Shown: positions 7,330 to 14,355, counted from the first letter of the stretch. The stretch is 19,980 bases of DNA from an uncultured Acinetobacter sp. (GCA_900771065.1 CAAGMP010000209.1:1-19980); one strand, 5' to 3'. Made by a program: numbers and translations. The notes: a model not told the origin generated them from the sequence alone.

Positions 7330-8451
7330 TTAAAATTGCATACTTTCTGTTAATGCTAACGGATTAGGTAAAATTTTTGCTAATTGTTGGCATAACGATG
7401 TCAATTGTGCTGAATCATTGGGCATTAAAGTGATATGACCAATTTTACGTCCTTCACGCTCTGACTTATTATAAAGATGCAAATGAGCACCTTCTAATGC
7501 CAAAACTTGTTCTGTTTTTGGATATTGCCCAATAATATTGACCATCACCGTTGGACGAACAATTTCCGTTGAACCTAAAGGTAAACCTGCCACAGCGCGA
7601 ATGTGGTTTTCAAATTGTGAACACACAGCGCCTTCAATTGACCAATGCCCTGAATTATGTACGCGTGGCGCCATCTCATTAGCATATAAGCCCTGCTGGG
7701 TCACAAATAATTCAAGAGTTAAAACTCCCACATAATTTAAGTGATTGAGCAAACGGGTAATATAATCTTGTGCTACTGGCTGTAAATCTGTGCTATTTGG
7801 TGCAGGTACAATCGAATGGGACAAAATACCATGATGATGATGATTTTCAGCTAAAGGCCAAGTTTTTACTTCACCATTTTGACCACGCACAGCAATAATT
7901 GAAACTTCACGTGAAAACTGAACAAAACTTTCAGCAATTAATTCACCCGCAGGTCCTAATTCTGCCCATGCTTGTTCAATTTGGTTGGCTTCACGTAAAA
8001 CAAATTGACCTTTACCATCGTAACCGCCACGTGCTGTTTTTAACACCAAAGGCAAACCTAACTCAGACACTGCCGTGTGTAAACTTGGCAACGATGTTAC
8101 TGCTTTATAAGGTGCAACAGGAATAGCCAATTCATCAAACAAGGCTTTTTCAGATAACCGATGTTGTGCTATCGCCAAAGCTTGACGCGGTGGATGCAAT
8201 GTTTTTTGTTGCAGCAAAATATCGACATCAGCTAAAGGTGTATTTTCAAACTCAAGTGTAAACAGCTCTGCACTCTCAATAAAATTTTGCAAAGCATGTT
8301 GTGCTTGTGTTGAAAATACCACGCCTAATGCCGCAGAAGGACAATCTGCATTGGCTTCAAAAAAAGTACATTGAATATTAAGTGGTAAAGCCGCTTGCGC
8401 CATCATACGTCCAAGCTGACCGCCACCAAAAATACCGATGGTTTGATTCAT
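7330..8451 (-). CDS. purK: N5-carboxyaminoimidazole ribonucleotide synthase (373 aa)
   Basis: It uses ATP and bicarbonate to carboxylate AIR to N5-CAIR in de novo purine synthesis. PurE then rearranges the product. The N-terminal nucleotide-binding GIFGGGQLGRM (residues 6-16) is diagnostic. The ATP-grasp domain follows, with LPLVLKTARGGYDGKGQ (around 135-151) as the ATP-binding lid and NEMAPRVHNSGHWSIEGA (around 262-280) carrying Mg-ATP ligands. Length matches the family. It starts 13 bases after the purE stop, with an AGAGA ribosome site, so purE-purK form an operon closed by a terminator directly after the stop. Confidence 0.96.
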   Translation of the reverse strand: MNQTIGIFGGGQLGRMMAQAALPLNIQCTFFEANADCPSAALGVVFSTQAQHALQNFIESAELFTLEFENTPLADVDILLQQKTLHPPRQALAIAQHRLSEKALFDELAIPVAPYKAVTSLPSLHTAVSELGLPLVLKTARGGYDGKGQFVLREANQIEQAWAELGPAGELIAESFVQFSREVSIIAVRGQNGEVKTWPLAENHHHHGILSHSIVPAPNSTDLQPVAQDYITRLLNHLNYVGVLTLELFVTQQGLYANEMAPRVHNSGHWSIEGAVCSQFENHIRAVAGLPLGSTEIVRPTVMVNIIGQYPKTEQVLALEGAHLHLYNKSEREGRKIGHITLMPNDSAQLTSLCQQLAKILPNPLALTESMQF

Positions 8452-8464
8452 CTCACTGATCTCT

Positions 8465-8977
8465 TTAAGCTTGACCGGGAATATTGTTGCTCGATACTTT
8501 TTCAGTTTGCGCTGTGCGGAATTTTGCTACATTTTGTGCAATTTCAGGATTATTTAAACCCAAAATTTGAGCTGCTAAAATGGCTGCGTTGGTTGCGCCT
8601 GCTGCACCAATTGCCAATGTACCTACCGCAATTCCTGCTGGCATTTGTACAATTGAAAGTAATGAGTCGACTCCATTTAAAATCGAAGATTTCACAGGAA
8701 CACCCAAAACAGGTAAATCGGTTTTTGCCGCACACATACCCGGTAAATGTGCTGCGCCCCCTGCACCTGCAATAATCACTTGAATGCCACGATCACGTGC
8801 TTGTTCAGCATATTCAAACAAACGGTCTGGGGTACGATGAGCAGAAACGACTTCAGCTTCAAAAGGGACACCAAGTTGCTTAAGCATATTGGCGGTATGT
8901 TCAAGAGTTGCCCAGTCAGATTGAGAACCCATGATAATTCCAACTAAAGGAGCGTCTTGTGCAGCAACAGCATTCAT
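8465..8977 (-). CDS. purE: N5-CAIR mutase, PurE class I (170 aa)
   Basis: It converts N5-CAIR to CAIR in purine synthesis and is paired with PurK. Motifs: GIIMGSQSDWATL near the N-terminus (nucleotide-binding GSxSD), the active-site region VVSAHRTPDRL, and IIAGAGGAAHLPGM. VPVLGVPV-type and SIVQMPAGIAVGTLAIG segments complete the family signature. Length equals E. coli PurE (169). The frame is open to 9088, but that upstream start would precede the predicted promoter (9047-9074), so the ATG at 8977 (MNAVAAQDAP) is used. It also matches the family N-terminus. It is the first gene of the purE-purK operon. Confidence 0.95.
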   Translation of the reverse strand: MNAVAAQDAPLVGIIMGSQSDWATLEHTANMLKQLGVPFEAEVVSAHRTPDRLFEYAEQARDRGIQVIIAGAGGAAHLPGMCAAKTDLPVLGVPVKSSILNGVDSLLSIVQMPAGIAVGTLAIGAAGATNAAILAAQILGLNNPEIAQNVAKFRTAQTEKVSSNNIPGQA

Positions 8978-9046
8978 TGCAAAATTCCAGAAATGAAGTG
9001 TGTAGAAAAAATCTCGACCAAAGCCAAGTTTCAGTAAGAGCCGAGT

Positions 9047-9074
9047 ATTATAGACTGATTTTTCAACACGCCAA
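9047..9074 (-). promoter_or_regulatory. Promoter of purEK
   Basis: On the minus strand TTGGCG (9074-9069), 16-bp spacer, TATAAT (9052-9047). The predicted start near 9040 gives a leader of about 63 bases. No PurR-like palindrome was seen. Confidence 0.6.
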
Positions 9075-9127
9075 AATCTAACGGTCAAACTATGTGACTT
9101 TTTTTGTTATTTTTTTAAGCAAACTAC

Positions 9128-9475
9128 TTAATGATGACGAAAAACAAAGTAAACACAACCACATAAACACAATGCAGCCCACAAATAATCGAGTTTAAAA
9201 GGCTGTTTAAATAATAAAATCATAAATGGAACAAAAACCAATAAAGTAACCACTTCTTGAGTGACTTTAATTTCACCTGTTAACCAACCACTTTGTGCCA
9301 AATAACGCGTTGCAGGAATCATAAAAATATATTCAAACAAAGCAATAAACCAACTCAGTAAAATGGCTTGCCATAATGGCGCATTGGCAGGTAAAAACTT
9401 TAAATGTCCATACCATGCCAAAGTCATAAAACAATTGGCAACCACCAATAACAACAAAGGAAGATATGGAATCAT
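9128..9475 (-). CDS. DMT-superfamily small membrane protein, DUF486 family (115 aa)
   Basis: This is an inner-membrane protein with four hydrophobic segments (about residues 3-22, 36-55, 75-92 and 95-112). The sequence pattern WYGHLKF, WFIALFEYIFMIPATRY, then IKVTQEVVTLLVFVPF and a C-terminal VYFVF is that of the DUF486 (PF04342) family, related to EamA/SMR-type transporters. The substrate is unknown. The protein is full length with a short C-terminal tail (RHH). The ribosome site is weak. It lies between terC and purE on the same strand. A hairpin at 9530-9558 probably separates it from terC, and purE has its own promoter, so it is likely its own unit. I see no terminator between it and purE. 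Confidence 0.85.
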   Translation of the reverse strand: MIPYLPLLLLVVANCFMTLAWYGHLKFLPANAPLWQAILLSWFIALFEYIFMIPATRYLAQSGWLTGEIKVTQEVVTLLVFVPFMILLFKQPFKLDYLWAALCLCGCVYFVFRHH

Positions 9476-9529
9476 GTTCGAAGTCTATCCATCAATTAAA
9501 GAATAATCATAAAGAAGATATTTTTTCAT

Positions 9530-9558
9530 AAAAGCGCTTATATCAAATAAGCGCTTTT
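9530..9558 (-). terminator. Terminator hairpin downstream of terC
   Basis: AAAAGCGCTTAT-ATCAA-ATAAGCGCTTTT is a perfect 12-bp stem with a 5-base loop, 22 bases past the terC stop. The U run on the minus strand is only four bases, all inside the stem. Confidence 0.65.
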
Positions 9559-9579
9559 GGATCTTGTTGTAAAAAGCAT

Positions 9580-10527
9580 TTATTTTTGATTATAACGCCA
9601 TGATAACCATGCAGTCACCGCCAAAACAATCACAATAAAACTCAATGAAATCCAAATTGGCATGTGAAAGACATCTAGCATCAGCATTTTAAAACCAATA
9701 AAAATGAGAATAATACCCAATCCATAAGGTAAATAATGCATTTTAGAAGCAGCACCTGCCAATAAGAAGAACATAGCACGTAAACCTAAAATCGCCATTA
9801 AGTTAGCTGTTAATACAATAAATGGATCGCTTGTTACTGCAAAAATGGCAGGAATTGAATCGACCGCAAAAATAATATCTGAAGCTTCAACCAAAACTAA
9901 CACTAAAAATAATGGCGTTGCCCACAATATGCCATGTTGACGCACAAAAAATTGATTGCCTTGTAATTGTGGTGTAATTCGTAAATGACGGCGCAACCAT
10001 TTTAATAAAGCTAAATCTTCAATATTTTTAGGTTCATCATCTTGCCCCCGCAAAAATTGATAACCTGTATAAAGTAAAAATGCACCAAACAAATATAAAA
10101 CCCAAGAAAATTCTTGTACAAACCACGCACCAATAAAAATGAAAATAGTTCGTAAAATAATTGCACCTAACACACCATACAATAAAATTTTACGTTGTAA
10201 TGCGGGTGGAATGGCAAAAGCTGCAAAAATCATTAACCAAACAAAAACATTGTCTATTGCTAAAGATTTTTCCAATAAATAGCCTGCAAAATATTCCATG
10301 ACTTTGGTATTTGCAATTTGAGCGCCTGCAGTTTGGTGTAAATACAGCCACAAACCAGCACCAAATACCGTTGCTACACTCACCCAAGCCACACTCCACA
10401 GTGCCGCTGTTTTTAACTTTACAGGTTGATCTTGTTTTTGATTAAATGTCAAAAAATCTATTAACAGCATCACCATGACTAAAGCAAAAAAAGTCAGATA
10501 AAGCCCAAAGTGTCCAATCGTTTCCAT
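9580..10527 (-). CDS. TerC/Alx-family integral membrane protein, probable Mn2+ exporter (315 aa)
   Basis: This polytopic inner-membrane protein has about eight or nine hydrophobic segments. TerC-family marks are LEKSLAIDNVFVWLMIF (first acidic membrane motif) and VLVLVEASDIIFAVDSIPAIFAVT (second acidic motif, E-x-S-D-x-x-F-A-x-D-S). Members such as E. coli Alx are linked to manganese efflux, and some are called tellurite resistance proteins. The yybP-ykoY Mn2+ riboswitch in the leader supports a manganese role. I chose the ATG at 10527 (METIGHFG), which has GGAG 5 bases upstream. An in-frame ATG at 10554 lies directly on the T run of the leader terminator and has no ribosome site. Confidence 0.92.
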   Translation of the reverse strand: METIGHFGLYLTFFALVMVMLLIDFLTFNQKQDQPVKLKTAALWSVAWVSVATVFGAGLWLYLHQTAGAQIANTKVMEYFAGYLLEKSLAIDNVFVWLMIFAAFAIPPALQRKILLYGVLGAIILRTIFIFIGAWFVQEFSWVLYLFGAFLLYTGYQFLRGQDDEPKNIEDLALLKWLRRHLRITPQLQGNQFFVRQHGILWATPLFLVLVLVEASDIIFAVDSIPAIFAVTSDPFIVLTANLMAILGLRAMFFLLAGAASKMHYLPYGLGIILIFIGFKMLMLDVFHMPIWISLSFIVIVLAVTAWLSWRYNQK

Positions 10528-10554
10528 AACATCTCCACTCTGCACAACGGGCAT

Positions 10555-10610
10555 AAAAAAACCTTGACCCGTTGCCAGAGAAAATTTCTCAATGACAACA
10601 TGATCAAGGT
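10555..10610 (-). terminator. Regulated intrinsic terminator of the terC leader
   Basis: The minus-strand arms ACCTTGA (10610-10604) and TCAAGGT (10567-10561) enclose two further stacked stems, GTTGTCA/TGGCAAC and GAGAA/TTCTC. A run of seven T follows (10561-10555). The 5' arm shares CCTTG with the 3' strand of aptamer helix P1, so the two folds exclude one another. Confidence 0.8.
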
Positions 10611-10718
10611 CTTGCCTACATTATGCGAAGGATAATGCTCAGCTACCGACTTTAAGTTAAAGTGTAATGACGATAGGCTGACACGACTTTTTGTCGTTTT
10701 AGGAGGCTACTCCCCTTG
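10605..10718 (-). ncRNA. yybP-ykoY manganese riboswitch aptamer
   Basis: On the minus strand the conserved 5' element AAGGGGAGTAGCC (10717-10705) and the 3' element GGCAAGACCTTG (about 10616-10605) are both present. P1 can form between CAAGG (10718-10714) and CCTTG (10609-10605). Between them lie small hairpins (ACGAC/GTCGT, ACTTTA/TAAAGT, CATTAT/ATAATG). The motif matches the yybP-ykoY family, which senses Mn2+ and in E. coli precedes alx and mntP. Placement in front of a TerC/Alx gene is as expected. Ligand binding would form P1, free the terminator's 3' arm and switch terC on. That is inference from the pairing. Confidence 0.9.
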
Positions 10719-10730
10719 TTCAAATCTGTG

Positions 10731-10747
10731 TTGTGTGATTCACACAA
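10731..10747. promoter_or_regulatory. Perfect 17-bp palindrome at the terC transcription start
   Basis: TTGTGTGA-T-TCACACAA has perfect 8-bp arms. It begins within a few bases of the start predicted from the promoter at 10753-10781, upstream of the aptamer. It could be a repressor operator or, as RNA, a 5' hairpin (6-bp stem, 5-base loop). No regulator family is assigned. Confidence 0.5.
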
Positions 10748-10752
10748 ACCAC

Positions 10753-10781
10753 ATCATGGCAGATTTTTAACAACGATTCAA
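10753..10781 (-). promoter_or_regulatory. Candidate promoter of the terC riboswitch transcript
   Basis: On the minus strand TTGAAT (10781-10776), 17-bp spacer, CATGAT (10758-10753). The resulting leader would be about 220 bases and contain the palindrome, aptamer and terminator. Confidence 0.4.
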
Positions 10782-10832
10782 TTCAAATCACATTTGTAAA
10801 CATAAAATAAAACTAAAAACTGTTCATCAAAA

Positions 10833-12200
10833 TTAAAGTTGTTTTAATGCTGCAATCAATTTTTGATGTAAACCTGAAAAACCGCCATTCGACATAATAA
10901 CAACGACATCACCCGCTTGAGCCTGACTCACAATACAATCAATAATTTGATTTAAGTTGGTTGCAAGTTGAGCATGATTCGTTGCCTGTACAATAACTGG
11001 TTGTAAATCCCAATCTAAACCTTCTGGCTGATACCAAATCACTTCATCAGCTAAACGTGCAGCATGAGCCAAGGCACTTTTATGACTGCCCATACGCATT
11101 GTATTTGAACGTGGTTCTATAATTGCCCATAATTTACGTTGTCCAATGCGTTGGCGTGCGCCATCCAATGTGGTGTCAATTGCAGTAGGATGATGGGCAA
11201 AGTCATCATAAATTTCAATGCCATTGACCGTATCTAATAATTCCATACGGCGTTTAACACCACCAAATAAAGATAATGCAGCACAAGATTGTGCCACTGA
11301 AATACCGATATGTTCAGCTGCCGCAATTGCCGCTAATGCATTGGCAATACTATGCTGTCCTGTCATGCTCCATTGTACTTCACCTTGTTCAACACCTTGC
11401 TGATAGACTTTAAAATGGCTACCATCACTTTGTAAACTTTGAGCGTAAAACTCAGCTTGTGAATCGGATTGTAATGCGGTGCGAACCACAGGCGTCCAAC
11501 ACCCCATTTGCAAAACTTGATCTAAATTAGCTTCTGTGATTGGCGCAATAATGCGTCCTTCACTTGGAATAGTACGCACCAAATGATGAAACTGTTTTTG
11601 AATAGCTGCAAGATCATCAAAGATATCGGCATGATCAAATTCTAAATTATTTAAAACTGCTGTTTTTGGATGATAATGAACAAATTTAGAACGCTTATCA
11701 AAAAAAGCACTGTCATACTCATCAGCTTCAACACAGAAATATTGTCCCGCACCCAAACGAGCGCTTTGAGCAAAACCTAAAGGAACACCGCCAATTAAAA
11801 ACCCCGGATTTAAACCTGCTTGATCTAAAATCCAAGCTAACATAGTCGTGGTGGTGGTTTTGCCATGCGTTCCTGCAACGGCTAACACATGTTGACCTTG
11901 CAAAACATGATCGGCTAAAAACTGTGGACCAGAAATATAAGGCAAACCTGCATTGAGCATATATTCTACAGCATCAATACCTCGTTTCATGGCATTACCC
12001 ACAATCACTAAATCAGGATGTGGCTGCAAATGCGAACGATCATACCCCTGCATGAGAGTAATTCCTGCATTTTCAAGTTGGGTTGACATGGGTGGATAAA
12101 CATTTTGGTCTGAACCTGTCACCGTATGACCTAAATCACGCGCCAATAATGCCAACGACCCCATAAATGTGCCACAAATTCCCAAAATATGCAGATGCAT
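10833..12200 (-). CDS. mpl: UDP-MurNAc:L-Ala-gamma-D-Glu-meso-DAP ligase (455 aa)
   Basis: This cytoplasmic ATP-dependent ligase attaches the recycled tripeptide to UDP-MurNAc, returning cell-wall turnover products to synthesis. It is a Mur-ligase family protein. The N-terminal Rossmann region reads MHLHILGICGTFMGSLALLARDLGHTVTGSD (residues 1-31; GICGTFMG distinguishes Mpl from MurC). The P-loop is AGTHGKTTTT (109-118). NNLEFDHADIF, GGVKRRMELLD and YDDFAHHPTAI carry the central and C-terminal ligase signatures. Length matches E. coli Mpl (457). The ATG at 12200 has GGAG 7 bases upstream. A weak promoter (TTTAAA, 17 bp, TATAAA at 12234-12229) lies ahead. No hairpin terminator is evident after the stop; the terC promoter begins about 50 bases further on. 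Confidence 0.95.
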   Translation of the reverse strand: MHLHILGICGTFMGSLALLARDLGHTVTGSDQNVYPPMSTQLENAGITLMQGYDRSHLQPHPDLVIVGNAMKRGIDAVEYMLNAGLPYISGPQFLADHVLQGQHVLAVAGTHGKTTTTTMLAWILDQAGLNPGFLIGGVPLGFAQSARLGAGQYFCVEADEYDSAFFDKRSKFVHYHPKTAVLNNLEFDHADIFDDLAAIQKQFHHLVRTIPSEGRIIAPITEANLDQVLQMGCWTPVVRTALQSDSQAEFYAQSLQSDGSHFKVYQQGVEQGEVQWSMTGQHSIANALAAIAAAEHIGISVAQSCAALSLFGGVKRRMELLDTVNGIEIYDDFAHHPTAIDTTLDGARQRIGQRKLWAIIEPRSNTMRMGSHKSALAHAARLADEVIWYQPEGLDWDLQPVIVQATNHAQLATNLNQIIDCIVSQAQAGDVVVIMSNGGFSGLHQKLIAALKQL

Positions 12201-12411
12201 TATTTCGCTCCAGTTTTATGATTAAATTTTTATAACGATAGCAAGGCACTATTTAAAAAGATAGTTGAGCTATGTGAAAATATTCGTTCAAATAAAAGTT
12301 AATCAATCGTTCTTTTTAAAGGAATGACTATTGAAGCAAAATGTAGCTTTATTCTTGCGCTTTTAACACAACATACTTTAAGCATAATTTATTTTTATCT
12401 TTAGGAATCAA

Positions 12412-12768
12412 ATGAAAAAAATCATTTTTATTTTAAGTTTATTTACTATGCATTCTGCCTATGCTCTACCTGATCAGTTAACTGAAGCAGTTTATTTAAA
12501 GTCTTATCTTTGTGGTGCAGACAGCTGTTATTTAGATATGGAGCCAACTAACGTGGTTGGCGTTTCATTTTCTGTATTTTGTGGTGATGGTCAATATTGC
12601 CGACAATACCATACGGCGTATGAAAAACTTGCTGAACGAGCAAATGACGATGAGCAAGTCGAATATCCGATCAATCAAAATGCGCAAGTTCGGTTGAAAT
12701 TGGTCGATAACCCATTTGCAGGGGTAAAAATGTATGAAGTGACCTCAATTAAATATACGCAAAATTAA
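12412..12768 (+). CDS. Small secreted protein of unknown function (118 aa)
   Basis: I do not recognise a family. Residues 1-18 form a clear Sec signal peptide (MKKIIFILSLFTMHSAYA), so the mature protein of about 100 residues is periplasmic or secreted. It has four mature cysteines in two close pairs (CGADSC and CGDGQYC), which suggests two disulfide bonds, and is acidic. A good Shine-Dalgarno, AGGA, precedes the ATG by 6 bases. It is a monocistronic-looking gene, divergent from mpl; a strong terminator lies 80 bases past the stop, just ahead of hpt. dsbC, a disulfide isomerase, lies 0.7 kb away, but a link is only a thought. Confidence 0.8.
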   Translation: MKKIIFILSLFTMHSAYALPDQLTEAVYLKSYLCGADSCYLDMEPTNVVGVSFSVFCGDGQYCRQYHTAYEKLAERANDDEQVEYPINQNAQVRLKLVDNPFAGVKMYEVTSIKYTQN

Positions 12769-12848
12769 ATATTCAAATACGGCTTACATTTTAAAAGCAT
12801 GAAATGGATGCATCTATTTTGTAGTTATATTAAACTAATGTTAATTTT

Positions 12849-12877
12849 AAGGTGTTGCAAAAGTCAACGCCTTTTTT
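12849..12877 (+). terminator. Strong intrinsic terminator just upstream of hpt
   Basis: AAGGTGTTG-CAAAAGT-CAACGCCTT, a 9-bp stem with one G-T pair, followed by six T. It ends only 26 bases before the hpt ATG, so it either ends the preceding gene or acts within the hpt leader. Confidence 0.75.
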
Positions 12878-12903
12878 ATTTTGACTTTTTTAGGTATCTG
12901 CCC

Positions 12904-13431
12904 ATGACGATGAATATGCGCGTGATGATTTCTGCTGAAGAAATTCAAAAACGAGTTCAAGAACTTGGTTCAAACATCAATGCACATTATGCAAAGAGTG
13001 ACAAAGAGTTAGTGTTAATTGGTTTATTACGTGGTTCGATTTTATTTATGGCTGATTTATGCCGCACAATTGAGAAACCGCACGAACTCGACTTTATGAC
13101 TGTATCGAGTTATGGTGGCGGAACAGTTTCCACCCGTGACGTCAAAATTTTAAAAGATTTAGATGGTGAAATTGGCGGTAAAGATGTGCTGATTGTCGAA
13201 GATATTATTGATTCGGGCAATACTTTAAGCAAAGTTGTAGAAATTTTACGTACACGCAATCCAAATTCAATTCAAATTTGTACTTTAGTTAGCAAACCTT
13301 CTCGCCGTGAAATTGATTTAGAAGTTCAATTTTTAGGTTTTGAAGTTGAAGATAAATTTATTGTCGGTTATGGTTTAGATTACGATCAAAAATATCGACA
13401 TTTATCTTTTATTGGTGAAATTGGTTTATAA
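12904..13431 (+). CDS. hpt: Hypoxanthine-guanine phosphoribosyltransferase (175 aa)
   Basis: This purine-salvage enzyme joins hypoxanthine (or guanine) to PRPP, making IMP (or GMP) in the cytoplasm. It is a type I phosphoribosyltransferase with the PRPP-binding loop VLIVEDIIDSGNT (residues 95-107), the pyrophosphate-loop region GLLRGSILFMADL (40-52), the flexible loop SSYGGGTVSTRDV (68-80) and a C-terminal VGYGLDYDQKYRHL segment. Length is normal for bacterial Hpt. I chose the ATG at 12904 (MTMNMRVMIS). The frame stays open to 12799, but the extension runs across the terminator and does not resemble the family. The ribosome site AGG is 9 bases upstream and weak. A terminator shared with dsbC follows. 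Confidence 0.95.
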   Translation: MTMNMRVMISAEEIQKRVQELGSNINAHYAKSDKELVLIGLLRGSILFMADLCRTIEKPHELDFMTVSSYGGGTVSTRDVKILKDLDGEIGGKDVLIVEDIIDSGNTLSKVVEILRTRNPNSIQICTLVSKPSRREIDLEVQFLGFEVEDKFIVGYGLDYDQKYRHLSFIGEIGL

Positions 13432-13436
13432 AATGC

Positions 13437-13462
13437 AAAAGCACCTTCACGGTGCTTTTTTT
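13437..13462. terminator. Bidirectional terminator between hpt and dsbC
   Basis: AAAAGCACC-TTCAC-GGTGCTTTT, a 9-bp stem followed by a T7 run on the plus strand. The A run on its left gives TTTT on the minus strand. Confidence 0.85.
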
Positions 13463-13465
13463 ATA

Positions 13466-14161
13466 TTACAAATTAAATTGTTTAAAAATCGCTTCAATCT
13501 GTTCAGCAGGATAAGATCCCGTCACGCTAAAACCATTTTCAAATACAATGGTTGGTGTACCACGCAAAGCCAATTTTTTAGCTAAACTTAAGTTGCGGTC
13601 AATCGGATTTGCACAAGCTTGTTGTGTTTTGGGTTCAATACCTTGATGAATTAAATCTTGCCATGCTTGTGCAGGATTTTTTTCACAAAAAACTTGTTTC
13701 GATGGGGCAACTGATTTAGGTTTAAATGGCGTCACAAAAACATAAACAGTTATATTATTTAACTGCTTGAGCTGCTCTTCAAATTTTTTGCAAGCTGGAC
13801 AATTTGGGTCAGAGAAAAGGGCTATTTTACGCTTACCATTGCCTTTGACAATTTTAATGGCATCATTTAATAGCAACTGATTCCAAGGAATTTGATTTTG
13901 TTTTGCAAATAACTCGGCTGTTAAATCTTTTTTATCTTGTAAGCGAATCATTGAACCTGACAAAATATGTTGTGCATCATCATTTAAATAAATAATTTGC
14001 TGACCAATATTGGCACTATAAATTCCTTTCATTTCGGTAGGCTGAATATTTTCGATATTCAAATTGGGATAATTTTTTTTCAAATTGTTCTGAATTGTTG
14101 TTACATTTGCATAAGCCCAACTCGAACTTAACAGTGCAGCCAATAAGATAATTTTTTTCAT
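13466..14161 (-). CDS. dsbC: Thiol:disulfide interchange protein DsbC (231 aa)
   Basis: This is a periplasmic disulfide isomerase that reshuffles wrong disulfides. The signal peptide covers residues 1-18 (MKKIILLAALLSSSWAYA). The N-terminal dimerisation domain covers about 20-85. The thioredoxin-fold catalytic domain has the redox pair CPAC at 121-124 and the cis-proline loop GTPT (Pro203). A second cysteine pair, C159 and C183, corresponds to the structural disulfide of E. coli DsbC. The active-site CPAC differs from the usual CGYC. The Shine-Dalgarno AGGAA lies 6 bases upstream, and a TATAAT (minus, 14186-14181) without a clear -35 is the likely -10. Expression is probably monocistronic. 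Confidence 0.93.
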   Translation of the reverse strand: MKKIILLAALLSSSWAYANVTTIQNNLKKNYPNLNIENIQPTEMKGIYSANIGQQIIYLNDDAQHILSGSMIRLQDKKDLTAELFAKQNQIPWNQLLLNDAIKIVKGNGKRKIALFSDPNCPACKKFEEQLKQLNNITVYVFVTPFKPKSVAPSKQVFCEKNPAQAWQDLIHQGIEPKTQQACANPIDRNLSLAKKLALRGTPTIVFENGFSVTGSYPAEQIEAIFKQFNL

Positions 14162-14227
14162 TCGATGTTCCTAAAAGCAAATTATAATCAACGGATAATA
14201 TTGTTAGCTACTTGAATTTTTTTCGAT

Positions 14228-14243
14228 TGTTCCACGTGGAACG
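14228..14243. other. parS centromere-like site (ParB binding)
   Basis: TGTTCCACGTGGAACG contains the perfect 14-bp palindrome GTTCCACGTGGAAC. It matches the parS form known in Pseudomonas (TGTTCCACGTGGAACC). It lies in the dsbC-mnmE intergenic region about 4.4 kb from oriC, where ParB-parS segregation sites are expected. parA/parB are not in this window. Confidence 0.88.
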
Positions 14244-14309
14244 TGACGATTTTAACATCTTATTTTATTTTTTAAACAAGCTAAAATGTATACAATTGGT
14301 TTAATCAAT

Positions 14310-14349
14310 AAAAAAATCAAGCACAAAAAGCCAACTTAATGTGCTTGAT
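14310..14349 (-). terminator. Rho-independent terminator of mnmE
   Basis: ATCAAGCAC (14316-14324) pairs perfectly with GTGCTTGAT (14341-14349), leaving a 16-base loop. On the minus strand a T7 run follows. It lies just past the mnmE stop. Confidence 0.8.
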
Positions 14350-14355
14350 CGAGCG

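Noticed and set aside
8978..9088. In-frame N-terminal extension of purE to 207 aa
   Set aside because: It would begin upstream of the predicted TTGGCG-16-TATAAT promoter and does not resemble the PurE family N-terminus.
10528..10554. Upstream ATG start for the TerC-family protein
   Set aside because: The ATG abuts the U run of the leader terminator and has no Shine-Dalgarno; the ATG at 10527 has GGAG at the right distance.
12091..12099. GGTGGATAA inside mpl as a DnaA box
   Set aside because: A single isolated near-match in conserved coding sequence, unlike the clustered boxes in yheS and oriC.
12812..12819. GATGCATC 8-bp palindrome upstream of hpt
   Set aside because: Short, isolated palindromes of this size are expected by chance; no second element accompanies it.
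12799..12903. In-frame N-terminal extension of hpt to 210 aa
   Set aside because: It runs through a strong terminator hairpin, is cysteine/aromatic-rich unlike Hpt proteins, and has no good ribosome site.
12769..12903. Possible purine riboswitch ahead of hpt
   Set aside because: None of the conserved purine-aptamer loop sequences was found; only a terminator hairpin is present.
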